From RGIG6353 sp045531285 (GTDB lineage Bacteria; Bacillota; Clostridia; Oscillospirales; SIG627), in assembly GCA_045531285.1 (NCBI GenBank), contig JAZSDT010000092.1, positions 1 through 19,058 of the forward strand: DNA of 19,058 bases. Direction: 5' to 3'. Positions 1 through 6,093 of this stretch are shown here, one piece after another (position 1 is the first letter of the stretch; every line of letters begins with the position of its first letter). The notes under the pieces were generated by a model. That model was given only the letters and a program-made list of their open reading frames with translations. It was not told the DNA's origin and ran no database searches. Position numbers and translations under genes: made by a program.

Positions 1-81
1 TCTTGCACATACTGGGAACTGGTGCCCTTTTATGAAAAAACTTCTATCGGGCATTTGGTGACAGCCAGAACATTTTCCTAA
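1..81 (+). CDS. C-terminal tail of an unidentified ORF
   Basis: Frame 1 is open from the first base of the window and ends at TAA 79-81, giving 26 residues that end in GHLVTARTFS. The composition is protein-like (aromatic and charged residues mixed), but the stretch is too short to assign to a family, and an open frame of this length can occur by chance. If real, the gene runs in from upstream and converges on the minus-strand zinc-ribbon gene with a 40-bp gap. I see no convincing terminator between them. Confidence 0.25.
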   Translation, partial: SCTYWELVPFYEKTSIGHLVTARTFS

Positions 82-121
82 AAACATTAGTTTATCATAT
101 AGACTATCCATAAATTTTACA

Positions 122-625
122 TCAAGCATTTGGCTCAATTATTTCTACAGTTGCCCCTTCTGCTTCTAGCCTGCTTTTGATATATTCACATTCTTCCTTC
201 GTATCACATACCTTAACGTTAGAAGGAAGAGCATCTATAATGTCACACGCTTCTTTAAGCCCACAGTTTGTAATTTCACGAATAGTTTTAATGGTACTTA
301 ACTTATTTTGATAACATATTTCTTTAATTACAATAGTGTATGAAGTTATACTGTTATCTGTATCCTTCTCTTGATTTAGTATATTTGATTTTGCATTAAG
401 TATCCTTTGCTGTGCTGCTTGTGCTTCTTTAGCAGTAAATTTGTTCCCGCATTTTTGGCACACCCAAAACTCATCTGTTTTCGTCTTTGAACCGCAGGCA
501 CCGCATAAAAGTCCCAACGGACCCATAAGAATATATCCGCAACACCCTTTCCCTGCCGAAAAACCTCCTCCGCTTGTATTAGTGCCAAATTGTACATTTT
601 CAGAGCCACATCTAGTACATTTCAT
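122..625 (-). CDS. zinc-ribbon protein with L7/L12-like C-terminal domain
   Basis: This is a 167-aa protein of unknown function. The N-terminus holds CxxC pairs (C3/C6 and C56/C59) plus C28/C29 and C41/C44 around a glycine-rich, moderately hydrophobic stretch (about 18-47), which suggests one or two zinc ribbons. Residues about 96-163 resemble the C-terminal domain of ribosomal protein L7/L12: IKTIREITNCGLKEACDIID followed by a lysine/glutamate helix and GATVEI at the end. I chose the ATG at 623-625 because AAAGGAAA lies just upstream; an in-frame start at 676 would run back through the promoter. The gene is divergent from a small XRE regulator and its promoter spacer contains a palindrome shared with that regulator's promoter region, so repression by the regulator is likely. 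The fold calls are by eye; the molecular role is not known to me. Confidence 0.8.
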   Translation of the reverse strand: MKCTRCGSENVQFGTNTSGGGFSAGKGCCGYILMGPLGLLCGACGSKTKTDEFWVCQKCGNKFTAKEAQAAQQRILNAKSNILNQEKDTDNSITSYTIVIKEICYQNKLSTIKTIREITNCGLKEACDIIDALPSNVKVCDTKEECEYIKSRLEAEGATVEIIEPNA

Positions 626-666
626 AATCGTTTCCTTTCTTATACTCAAATTTACACTACGACTAA

Positions 667-695
667 ATAATATCACGTTTTGTGATAAAAGTCAA
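667..695 (-). promoter_or_regulatory. sigma-A promoter of the zinc-ribbon gene
   Basis: On the minus strand this reads TTGACT (690-695), a 17-nt spacer, then TATTAT (667-672), about 42 bp before the chosen start codon. The spacer contains a perfect palindrome (671-687), so a bound repressor would directly block RNA polymerase. Confidence 0.75.
671..687. promoter_or_regulatory. operator 1, probable XRE regulator site
   Basis: This is a perfect inverted repeat, TATCAC-GTTTT-GTGATA, with 6-bp arms and a 5-bp spacer. It lies inside the -35/-10 spacer of the minus-strand promoter. A sister site of the form TATCWC-N5-GWGATA lies 25 bp away centre to centre. Paired related palindromes between a regulator and its divergent neighbour are typical of autoregulating XRE repressors; the protein-DNA match is inferred. 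Confidence 0.65.
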
Positions 696-721
696 TATCT
701 CAACACGAGATATCATATAAT
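693..721 (+). promoter_or_regulatory. promoter of the XRE regulator gene
   Basis: A perfect -10 hexamer TATAAT lies at 716-721, about 30 bp before the start codon. At a 17-nt spacing the -35 position (693-698) is a poor match, so this promoter is probably weaker than the opposing one. Operator 2 fills the spacer. Confidence 0.55.
696..712. promoter_or_regulatory. operator 2, probable XRE regulator site
   Basis: This perfect inverted repeat, TATCTC-AACAC-GAGATA, extends to 7-bp arms at 695-713. It differs from operator 1 at one symmetric position per arm and has the same 5-bp spacer. It ends 3 bp before the -10 hexamer of the XRE gene, so it probably mediates autorepression. Confidence 0.65.
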
Positions 722-750
722 AAAGTTATAAAAAACATAAGGGAGAAAAA

Positions 751-963
751 ATGAGGCTGAAAGACTTAAGAGAGGACCGTGACATAACGCAAAAGGTTAT
801 TGCACAACACCTTCACATAAAACAAAACACCTATTCTCAGTACGAAAACGGTCAAAGGCAAATACCATTGGAAATGCTAATCTCTTTAGCGAAATTTTAT
901 GAAACTTCTCTTGACTACATCGTAGGACTGACAGACGTAAAGAAACCATACGGCAAAAAATAA
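751..963 (+). CDS. small XRE-family HTH transcriptional regulator
   Basis: This 70-aa protein is almost entirely one helix-turn-helix domain of the Cro/C1 type. Residues 2-62 follow the family pattern: LKDLREDRDITQKVIAQHL, then the recognition region KQNTYSQYENGQRQIP, then LAKFYETSLDYIVGLTD. No effector or protease domain follows. ATG 751 is preceded by GGGAG at 741-745. The gene is divergent from the zinc-ribbon gene, with two related palindromes between them, so the simplest reading is an autoregulated repressor of both genes. Similar short regulators are common in phage and integrative elements, but no other phage gene is visible here. Confidence 0.88.
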   Translation: MRLKDLREDRDITQKVIAQHLHIKQNTYSQYENGQRQIPLEMLISLAKFYETSLDYIVGLTDVKKPYGKK

Positions 964-999
964 CCGCAATACTTCTGTTTGAAGTTTTGCGGTTATTTT
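961..999 (+). terminator. rho-independent terminator of the XRE gene
   Basis: The stem starts in the stop codon itself. TAACCGCAA (961-969) pairs with TTGCGGTTA (987-995) and, after one T-T mismatch, ACTTC pairs with GAAGT around the loop TGTTT. A TTTTA tract follows. Confidence 0.85.
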
Positions 1000-1068
1000 A
1001 CTTTAATAAGTTTTATTTGCACATATTCCCTTTTGCAGTATTGATAGATGAGATAAGTATTTTTTGAT

Positions 1069-1222
1069 TTCCACCTTAAAAATGGAATTTGCCCCGATTA
1101 ACAAATATGCCCCGCAGAAATTCTGCGGGGCATTTCATGCTTTAGCATTTCATTCCACTTGTGGAATTTCATTTGACCGAAGTATTCGGGCAAATTTCAA
1201 TGAACAAGTCTTACTTGTTCAT
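1069..1222. repeat. multi-hairpin repeat with TTTCA linkers (MITE-like)
   Basis: Five consecutive inverted repeats lie at 1108-1132, 1138-1147, 1153-1166, 1172-1194 and 1200-1222. The first four are each followed by an identical TTTCA linker (1133-1137, 1148-1152, 1167-1171, 1195-1199). The first has 12-bp arms TGCCCCGCAGAA / TTCTGCGGGGCA; the third is TTCCACTTGTGGAA; the last has 10-bp arms around CTT. A sixth, weaker hairpin (TTCCA / TGGAA, 1069-1087) and a segment with ATTTG / CAAAT arms (1087-1106) precede them. The last hairpin carries the TAA of the minus-strand GGGtGRT gene, and the GC-rich first hairpin could terminate that operon. I recall similar multi-hairpin dispersed repeats in clostridial genomes, but cannot check copy number. 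I see no feature in 1000-1068. Confidence 0.75.
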
Positions 1223-2221
1223 TGCCTCTTCGATAGCAACGGCACATGCAACGGTCATACCAACCATGGGGTTGTTGCCTGCGCCGATAAGTCCCATCAT
1301 TTCTACGTGCGCGGGAACAGAGGATGAACCTGCGAACTGAGCGTCACCGTGCATACGTCCCATAGTGTCTGTGAGACCGTAGGAAGCGGGGCCTGCTGCC
1401 ATGTTATCGGGGTGAAGTGTTCTACCTGTACCACCACCTGAAGCAACAGAGAAGTACTTAACGCCATTTTCAATAGCCCACTTCTTGTAGGTTCCTGCAA
1501 CAGGGTGCTGGAATCTTGTGGGGTTAGTGGAGTTACCTGTGATTGAAACGCCAACGTTCTCAAACTTCATGATAGCAACGCCTTCGGAAACGTCATTAGA
1601 ACCGTAGCAACGAACCTTAGCCTTTTCTCCGTCGGAGAACTTAACCTCACGAACTACCTTGAGCTCGTCTGCATAGGGATCGTAGTCTGTTTCAACGTAT
1701 GTGAAGCCGTTGATACGAGCGATGATATAAGCAGCATCCTTGCCGAGACCGTTAAGGATAACTCTAAGAGGCTCTTTTCTTACCTTGTTAGCATTTTTTG
1801 CGATACCGATAGCACCTTCAGCTGCAGCGAAGGACTCGTGACCTGCAAGGAAGCAGAAGCACTTTGTCTCTTCTCTGAGAAGCATAGCGCCGAGGTTACC
1901 GTGACCGAGACCAACCTTACGGTTAGCGGCAACGGAGCCGGGGATACAGAAAGCCTGAAGACCTACACCGATAAGCTCGGCAGCGTCAGCAGCAGTTTTA
2001 ACACCCTTCTTTATTGCAAGAGCACAACCGAGAGTGTATGCCCAAGCAGCATTTTCAAATGCAATGGGCTGAATGCCCTTTACGATTTCATCGGGGTCAA
2101 CGCCTTTGTCAAGACAGATCTGACGTGCTTCCTCAAGGTCCTTGATTCCGTACTCAGCCATACAAGCAGTAATGCCTGCAATTCTTCTTTCTTTACCTTC
2201 AAATTTTACTTCGTTAGACAT
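1211..2221 (-). CDS. GGGtGRT family protein
   Basis: This 336-aa protein belongs to the family named after the motif GGGTGRT, present here at residues 262-268 within FSVASGGGTGRTLHPDN. The function of the family is not established as far as I know. It is rich in glycine and alanine and has cysteines at 20, 36, 66, 92, 121, 123, 205 and 326; no signal peptide or clear membrane helix is visible, so it is probably cytoplasmic. ATG 2219-2221 is preceded by a GGGGG ribosome binding site. It follows a NifU-like scaffold gene with a 17-bp gap, an association I recall as recurrent in Clostridia, suggesting an iron-sulfur-linked role (inference). The last residues, MNK, and the stop codon lie inside the final hairpin of the adjacent repeat. 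Confidence 0.85.
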   Translation of the reverse strand: MSNEVKFEGKERRIAGITACMAEYGIKDLEEARQICLDKGVDPDEIVKGIQPIAFENAAWAYTLGCALAIKKGVKTAADAAELIGVGLQAFCIPGSVAANRKVGLGHGNLGAMLLREETKCFCFLAGHESFAAAEGAIGIAKNANKVRKEPLRVILNGLGKDAAYIIARINGFTYVETDYDPYADELKVVREVKFSDGEKAKVRCYGSNDVSEGVAIMKFENVGVSITGNSTNPTRFQHPVAGTYKKWAIENGVKYFSVASGGGTGRTLHPDNMAAGPASYGLTDTMGRMHGDAQFAGSSSVPAHVEMMGLIGAGNNPMVGMTVACAVAIEEAMNK

Positions 2222-2238
2222 TAGTTTATCCCCCTTTC

Positions 2239-2943
2239 TTATTCGTGTCTGGGATCGATATATTTAGCAGCGCCGTCATATCGACCGTAAGTTTTGATAT
2301 TTGATTCGTAAGCTTCCTTGGGATCCTTGCCTGCCTTGATAGCATCCATCATCTTACCAAGGTTAACGAACTTATAGCCTGTAACTTCGTTGTTCTCATC
2401 AAGAGCTATGTTGAGAACGTAGCCCTCAGCCATTTCGAGGTATCTTACGCCCTTAGCTTTTGTACCGAACATAGTACCAACCTGAGAACGAAGTCCCTTA
2501 CCGAGGTCTTCAAGAGAAGCACCGATAGGAAGACCGTTTTCTGAGAAAGCAGTCTGGCTGCGTCCGTAAACGAGCTGCTTGAATATTTCTCTCATTGCTA
2601 CGTTGATAGCGTCACAAACAAGGTCTGTGTTGAGAGCTTCAAGGAGTGTCTTGCCCTGAAGGATTTCAGCTGCCATAGCTGCTGAGTGAGTCATACCGGA
2701 ACAACCGAGAGTTTCAACAAGAGCTTCCTCGATGATACCGTCTTTTACGTTAAGTGTGAGCTTGCAGCATCCCTGCTGAGGTGCGCACCAACCAATACCG
2801 TGTGAAAGACCAGAGATGTCTTTGATCTCATAAGCCTTTACCCATCTGCCTTCTTCGGGGATGGGAGCGGGACCGTGGTGAGGACCCTTGGCAACGGTGC
2901 ACATATTTTCCACTTCGTGTGAATAAAAAATGTGATCTGTCAT
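2239..2943 (-). CDS. NifU-like iron-sulfur cluster assembly scaffold protein
   Basis: This 234-aa protein resembles the NifU/IscU N-terminal scaffold fold, which holds nascent iron-sulfur clusters on conserved cysteines. Visible candidates are the CAPQQGCC segment (C53, C59, C60), LGCSG (C81) and C110. The third cysteine of classical IscU is not evident at the expected later position, so this is a divergent subfamily. The C-terminal about 80 residues (YLEMAEGYVLNIALDENNEV and on) extend beyond a normal IscU. I chose the ATG at 2941-2943 because GGAG of AAAAGGAGATATAAAA lies in front; the longer frame to 2985 would overlap that ribosome binding site. It lies between pduL and the GGGtGRT gene in one operon. 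Confidence 0.82.
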   Translation of the reverse strand: MTDHIFYSHEVENMCTVAKGPHHGPAPIPEEGRWVKAYEIKDISGLSHGIGWCAPQQGCCKLTLNVKDGIIEEALVETLGCSGMTHSAAMAAEILQGKTLLEALNTDLVCDAINVAMREIFKQLVYGRSQTAFSENGLPIGASLEDLGKGLRSQVGTMFGTKAKGVRYLEMAEGYVLNIALDENNEVTGYKFVNLGKMMDAIKAGKDPKEAYESNIKTYGRYDGAAKYIDPRHE

Positions 2944-2963
2944 TTTTATATCTCCTTTTATAA

Positions 2964-3533
2964 TTATTTTACGATTTCTCCCCAAACTTCGCCGAATGCC
3001 GCTGCGGCATTTGACTCGTCTGTGTCTATATGCATAGCTGCGGCAAAGTTTTCATTAACTCTTACCACAACGTCGCCGAAGGTAAGTCCACGCTCACCGT
3101 CAATCTTGACAGAAACTATTTCCTTGTCTTCAACGCCGAATTCCTTTGCATCAGCAGGCGTGAGGTGGATGTGACGCTTTGCAGCAATAACACCCTCTGC
3201 AATCTCAACCTCGCCGCAAGGACCGATAAGCTTACAACCCAGAGTTCCGGCGATGTCACCTGACTCGCGGATAGGAGCTGAAAGACCTATTGTTCTTGCG
3301 TCTGTAAGAGAAAGCTCAACCTGTGTTGCCTTTCTTACGGGACCGAGAATACTAACGTTTTTGATAGCGTTCTTGGGACCTTCAACTGTTACTCGCTCTT
3401 CACAAGCGAACTGACCGGGCTGTGAGAGCATCTTCTTAACGGTGAGCTCTGCGCCCTTACCGAAGAGAATCTCGAGGTGCTCTGCACTGAGGTGTACGTG
3501 TCTTGCTGATGTTTCAACAATTACTTTACTCAT
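2964..3533 (-). CDS. pduL: phosphate propanoyltransferase, PduL-type phosphotransacylase
   Basis: PduL interconverts acyl-CoA and acyl-phosphate using two zinc ions; in fermenters it can replace Pta in making acetyl- or propionyl-phosphate. The 189-aa protein has the usual length and motifs: RHVHLS (H12, H14) near the N-terminus, SGDIAGTLGCKLIGP in the middle (about 91-105), RHIHLTPADAKEFGV (H121, H123) at the start of the second beta-barrel domain, and MHIDTDE near the end. There is no N-terminal encapsulation peptide of the microcompartment type, and no shell genes are nearby, so it is probably a cytosolic housekeeping enzyme. ATG 3531-3533 is preceded by AGGAAG. It is first in a three-gene operon with a consensus promoter upstream. 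Confidence 0.92.
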   Translation of the reverse strand: MSKVIVETSARHVHLSAEHLEILFGKGAELTVKKMLSQPGQFACEERVTVEGPKNAIKNVSILGPVRKATQVELSLTDARTIGLSAPIRESGDIAGTLGCKLIGPCGEVEIAEGVIAAKRHIHLTPADAKEFGVEDKEIVSVKIDGERGLTFGDVVVRVNENFAAAMHIDTDESNAAAAFGEVWGEIVK

Positions 3534-3574
3534 TTTTTCATCTTCCTTTTCTTAATATTTTTTCAATCCATAAC

Positions 3575-3603
3575 ATTATACATTATTTTACCGATTTTGT
3601 AAA
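3575..3603 (-). promoter_or_regulatory. sigma-A promoter of the pduL operon
   Basis: On the minus strand this reads TTTACA (3598-3603), a 17-nt spacer, then TATAAT (3575-3580), about 42 bp before the pduL start codon. Confidence 0.75.
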
Positions 3604-3706
3604 TACACAAAATGAAAAAATATTCAATTATTCACGAAAAATATTTCTAATAATTGATATATTTCTCGGTAATACTCTTATTAGTCATTCAAGGAGGATA
3701 AAAGCA

Positions 3707-4015
3707 ATGTATAATAAAGTTGAGATATGCGGCGTTAATACATCCAAGCTCAAGGTTTTAACAAACGAAGAAAAAACAGAGCTATTAAAAAGAATGAAAA
3801 ACGGAGATTCATCGGCAAGGGAAGAGCTTATCAGTGGCAATTTGAGATTAGTGCTCAGTGTAATACAGAAGTTTGCAGGAAGGGGAGAGTGTTCGGACGA
3901 TCTCTTTCAGGTAGGATGTGTAGGACTAATAAAAGCAGTAGATAATTTTGACGTGAATCAAAACGTTCTTTTTTCTACCTATGCCGTGCCAATGAACGTC
4001 TTTTGTAGAAATTGA
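3707..4015 (+). pseudogene. sigG: truncated RNA polymerase sporulation sigma factor SigG
   Basis: The first 95 or so of 102 codons match SigG closely: NKVEICGVNTSKLKVLTNEE, then the region 2 signature NLRLVLSVIQKFAGRGE, DLFQVGCVGLIKAVDNFD and FSTYAVPM. A normal SigG is about 255 residues and continues with a GEIRR-type segment, the promoter-binding end of region 2 and regions 3 and 4. Here the frame changes to NVFCRN and stops at TGA 4013-4015. No further SigG sequence is found in any frame downstream. The ribosome binding site AAGGAGG (3691-3697) and start are intact and no internal lesion is seen. The break is therefore a clean 3' truncation, from a deletion, rearrangement or an interrupting element. 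If translated, the product could bind core polymerase but not recognise promoters. I call it a pseudogene because the DNA-binding domains are missing. Confidence 0.85.
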
Positions 4016-4036
4016 CTGCTGATTTTGCATATTGTA

Positions 4037-4065
4037 TTGAAAAAAAGAAAAAAGCCAGGTATAAT
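4037..4065 (+). promoter_or_regulatory. sigma-A promoter of the SDR/deaminase operon
   Basis: TTGAAA (4037-4042), a 17-nt spacer, then perfect TATAAT (4060-4065), 32 bp before the SDR start codon. It begins 22 bp after the SigG fragment stops. Confidence 0.75.
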
Positions 4066-4097
4066 TATCTCAATGAGTATATTTTTAGGAGATTATT

Positions 4098-4877
4098 ATG
4101 AAAGCACTTATTACGGGAGCAAGCTCCGGTATCGGTAGGGACATCGCACGTATACTGTCCCGAAAAGGATATGAAATAATCGCTGTTGCGCGCAGACTCG
4201 ATCGATTGGAAGCGTTGAAAAAAGAGCTTAACAACGTTGAAATAATGTGTGCTGACGTAACTGATATTAATGATTGCTACAGAATTGCCGAAAGGGCAGG
4301 GGAAACAGATGTTTTTGTGAATAACGCAGGCTTTGGTATATTTGGTGAATTTTCTTCAACCGAGCTTGAAGATGAGATGAAGATGCTGGACACTAATATT
4401 AAGGCAGTGCATTTACTTACAAAGCTTTTTGTAAAGGAATATAAAAAACGCGACAGCGGATATATACTTAACGTTGCGTCTCTTGCTGCCTTTTTTCCCG
4501 GTCCTCTTTTTGCTACGTATTATGCCACCAAGGCATACGTTCTTCGCCTGAGTCTTGCTGTTGCCGAGGAGCTTCGCCGAAGCAAGAGTAAAGTGAATAT
4601 AAGTGTGCTTTGCCCCGGACCAGTAAATACCGAATTTTCAGATGTTGCGGGAATGTCTTTTGGTATAGGTAAATTCAAAATAGCTGAGCACGTAGTCCTT
4701 GACAGCGATAAAGTAGCGGAATATGCAATAAAAAAACTGTTTTGCAAAAAAATAGTAATCGTTCCGTCTGCTTTGATGAAAGCGGTTATTTTTTCTCGCC
4801 GTTTTTTTGCCGAAACGTTTCTCTCAAGAGCGATTTACAAAGTGCAAAACATGAAGTTTATAAGAGGTGTGAAATGA
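4098..4877 (+). CDS. short-chain dehydrogenase/reductase (SDR) family oxidoreductase
   Basis: This is a classical SDR of 259 aa, a cytosolic NAD(P)-dependent oxidoreductase of unknown substrate. Visible motifs are the Rossmann nucleotide-binding loop TGASSGIG (6-13), the ARR pair (31-33) and aspartate AD (52-53), which suggest NADPH preference, NNAG (75-78), the catalytic serine in LNVASLA (S128) and Tyr141-Lys145 of YYATK. PGPVNTEF follows as expected. The C-terminal extension with two aromatic/arginine-rich segments (KAVIFSRRFFAETFL) resembles the DltE/YqjQ-like subgroup of lipid-linked SDRs, which is a weak inference. ATG 4098 is preceded by TAGGAG. The stop codon overlaps the start of the deaminase gene by ATGA, so the two are translationally coupled. 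Confidence 0.9.
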   Translation: MKALITGASSGIGRDIARILSRKGYEIIAVARRLDRLEALKKELNNVEIMCADVTDINDCYRIAERAGETDVFVNNAGFGIFGEFSSTELEDEMKMLDTNIKAVHLLTKLFVKEYKKRDSGYILNVASLAAFFPGPLFATYYATKAYVLRLSLAVAEELRRSKSKVNISVLCPGPVNTEFSDVAGMSFGIGKFKIAEHVVLDSDKVAEYAIKKLFCKKIVIVPSALMKAVIFSRRFFAETFLSRAIYKVQNMKFIRGVK

Positions 4878-5272
4878 GCGTTTGGAAAGAATTATACAGT
4901 AAAGCCTTGTCGGTACAGAACGACAGAACAGTGTCTCCGTTTGTAGATGCAGGCGGTGTTGCTTCCGCTATTCTTACAAAAAACGGAAATATATACGTGG
5001 GGGTATGCATTGATACTTGTTCGGGATTGGGTATGTGTGCCGAAAGAAATGCTATGGCGAATATGCTGACTCATGGGGAAAGCAGAATAGATAAGGTGGT
5101 TGCCGTAATGCCCGACGGAAGAGTAGGAAGTCCGTGCGGTGCTTGTCGCGAATTTATGATGCAGCTTGATAAAAACAGTGCCGATATCGAAATATTACTC
5201 GATATCGACACAGAAAAAACCATAACTCTTGGTGAGCTTATGCCGGATTGGTGGGGCAAAGAAAGATTTTAA
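4874..5272 (+). CDS. cytidine deaminase-like zinc enzyme
   Basis: This 132-aa protein belongs to the tetrameric cytidine/blasticidin-S deaminase type, which hydrolytically deaminates nucleosides in pyrimidine salvage. The zinc site is complete: C55-A-E57 in GMCAERNAM and C88/C91 in SPCGACREF; E57 is the proton shuttle. VSPFVDAGGVASAILTKNGNIYVGVCID matches the substrate-binding strand region of Cdd, but the usual SxFxVGA loop is altered (SPFVDAGG), so the substrate may differ from cytidine. I start at the ATG 4874-4876 overlapping the SDR stop, with AGAGG just before it; the longer frame from 4742 would run inside the SDR gene. It converges with the DeoR gene, overlapping its last 4 bp. Confidence 0.85.
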   Translation: MSVWKELYSKALSVQNDRTVSPFVDAGGVASAILTKNGNIYVGVCIDTCSGLGMCAERNAMANMLTHGESRIDKVVAVMPDGRVGSPCGACREFMMQLDKNSADIEILLDIDTEKTITLGELMPDWWGKERF

Positions 5273-6030
5273 GCAAGACAAACTTTTATTCCAAGAGATT
5301 TTAACTCGTCTATCACTTCAGGATTTATTGACTTGTTTGTAACGATATAGTCGGCTACAGACAGCTTTGATATTCTTGTAAAGGCGGTTCTGCTGAATTT
5401 TGAATGGTCTGCTGCCACAATGCAGCAATCTGAATTTTCTATCATTATGCGATCTATTTCTGCTTCTTTATCGTAATAGGTCGAAAAACCGTTATTTGAA
5501 TCGATACCGTCAACAGAAAGAATAAGCTTGTCGGCGTGATATTTTTTCAATTGATTTATTGCATCGTCGCCGTATGAAAACTGATATTTCGTATTTATTG
5601 AACCACCGATAAGAATTACGTTGTAATTGTGATTTCCGGATGCTTCAAGGGCTATAGATATCGAATTTGTAACTATGCTCAGATTGTAGTCTGTAGGGAA
5701 GCATTTAAACGCAAGAAACGTAGTTGTTCCGGAATTAAGCATAACTGTATCGTTTGGCTCTATCATTTTTGAAATATATGAGGCTATCTCGTTTTTTTCG
5801 CTTTGATTGGTTTCAAGTCTTTGGTTCAGACTCATATTGTAGTAGGGCTTGTAAGACATTATTGCGCCTCCGTGAACTCGTGACACAAGCCCCTTCTTTT
5901 CCATATCGTCAAGGTAGTTTCTGATAGTTACTTCGGAAACGTCAAAAAGATGACTAAGCTCCGTCACCCTTACTGTTCCGTTTTGTGTCAGCAGATCAAG
6001 TATCTGCTTTTTTCTGTCATCGGCTATCAT
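5269..6030 (-). CDS. DeoR-family transcriptional regulator
   Basis: This 253-aa sugar-metabolism regulator of the DeoR/GlpR family has the expected length and layout. A winged HTH spans residues 5-57 (RKKQILDLLTQNGTVRVTELSHLFDVSEVTIRNYLDDMEKKGLVSRVHGGA). The DeoR C-terminal sensor domain then starts near 75, with the phosphosugar-binding loop LNSGTTT (98-104), TNSISIA, LIGG and SVDGID. These proteins normally respond to a phosphorylated sugar and relieve repression of an adjacent catabolic operon. I chose ATG 6028-6030 behind GGAGGGAATCA; a TTG five codons upstream would place that Shine-Dalgarno sequence within the coding region. It is divergent from the transporter/kinase/isomerase cluster, with three TTTCG repeats between them. 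Its last 4 bp overlap the deaminase gene head-on. Confidence 0.93.
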   Translation of the reverse strand: MIADDRKKQILDLLTQNGTVRVTELSHLFDVSEVTIRNYLDDMEKKGLVSRVHGGAIMSYKPYYNMSLNQRLETNQSEKNEIASYISKMIEPNDTVMLNSGTTTFLAFKCFPTDYNLSIVTNSISIALEASGNHNYNVILIGGSINTKYQFSYGDDAINQLKKYHADKLILSVDGIDSNNGFSTYYDKEAEIDRIMIENSDCCIVAADHSKFSRTAFTRISKLSVADYIVTNKSINPEVIDELKSLGIKVCLA

Positions 6031-6060
6031 TGATTCCCTCCGCAAATGTATTTAAATAGA

Positions 6061-6089
6061 ATTATAGCATATCAGAATTCTTTTGTCAA
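6061..6089 (-). promoter_or_regulatory. consensus sigma-A promoter of the DeoR regulator
   Basis: On the minus strand this reads TTGACA (6084-6089), 17 nt, then TATAAT (6061-6066) preceded by TGC, an extended -10. Both hexamers are perfect, so the regulator would be strongly expressed unless repressed. Confidence 0.85.
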
Positions 6090-6093
6090 ATCA

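Noticed and set aside
1108..1222. Interpreting the hairpin array as a CRISPR or a tandem repeat
   Set aside because: Only the 5-nt linker is repeated; the stems differ in sequence and length, unlike repeat-spacer arrays.
1064..1327. 87-aa plus-strand ORF across the hairpin array
   Set aside because: It is made of the palindromic repeat and the antisense of a real gene; no ribosome binding site is seen.
1838..2224. 128-aa plus-strand ORF opposite the GGGtGRT gene
   Set aside because: It lies wholly antisense to a strongly conserved coding gene, has no ribosome binding site and shows no recognisable domain.
3668..3677. GGTAATACTC resembling a sigma-F -10 element upstream of the SigG fragment
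   Set aside because: It matches most of the -10 consensus, but I find no acceptable -35 (GYWTA) at about 15-17 bp upstream, so the evidence is too weak for a feature.
3503..3706. N-terminal extension of the SigG fragment by 68 codons
   Set aside because: The extension overlaps the pduL promoter and start, is very AT-rich, and an AAGGAGG site precedes the internal ATG where SigG homology begins.
6031..6045. TTG start five codons upstream for the DeoR gene
   Set aside because: The intervening codons form the GGAGGG ribosome binding site of the internal ATG, which fits the family N-terminus.
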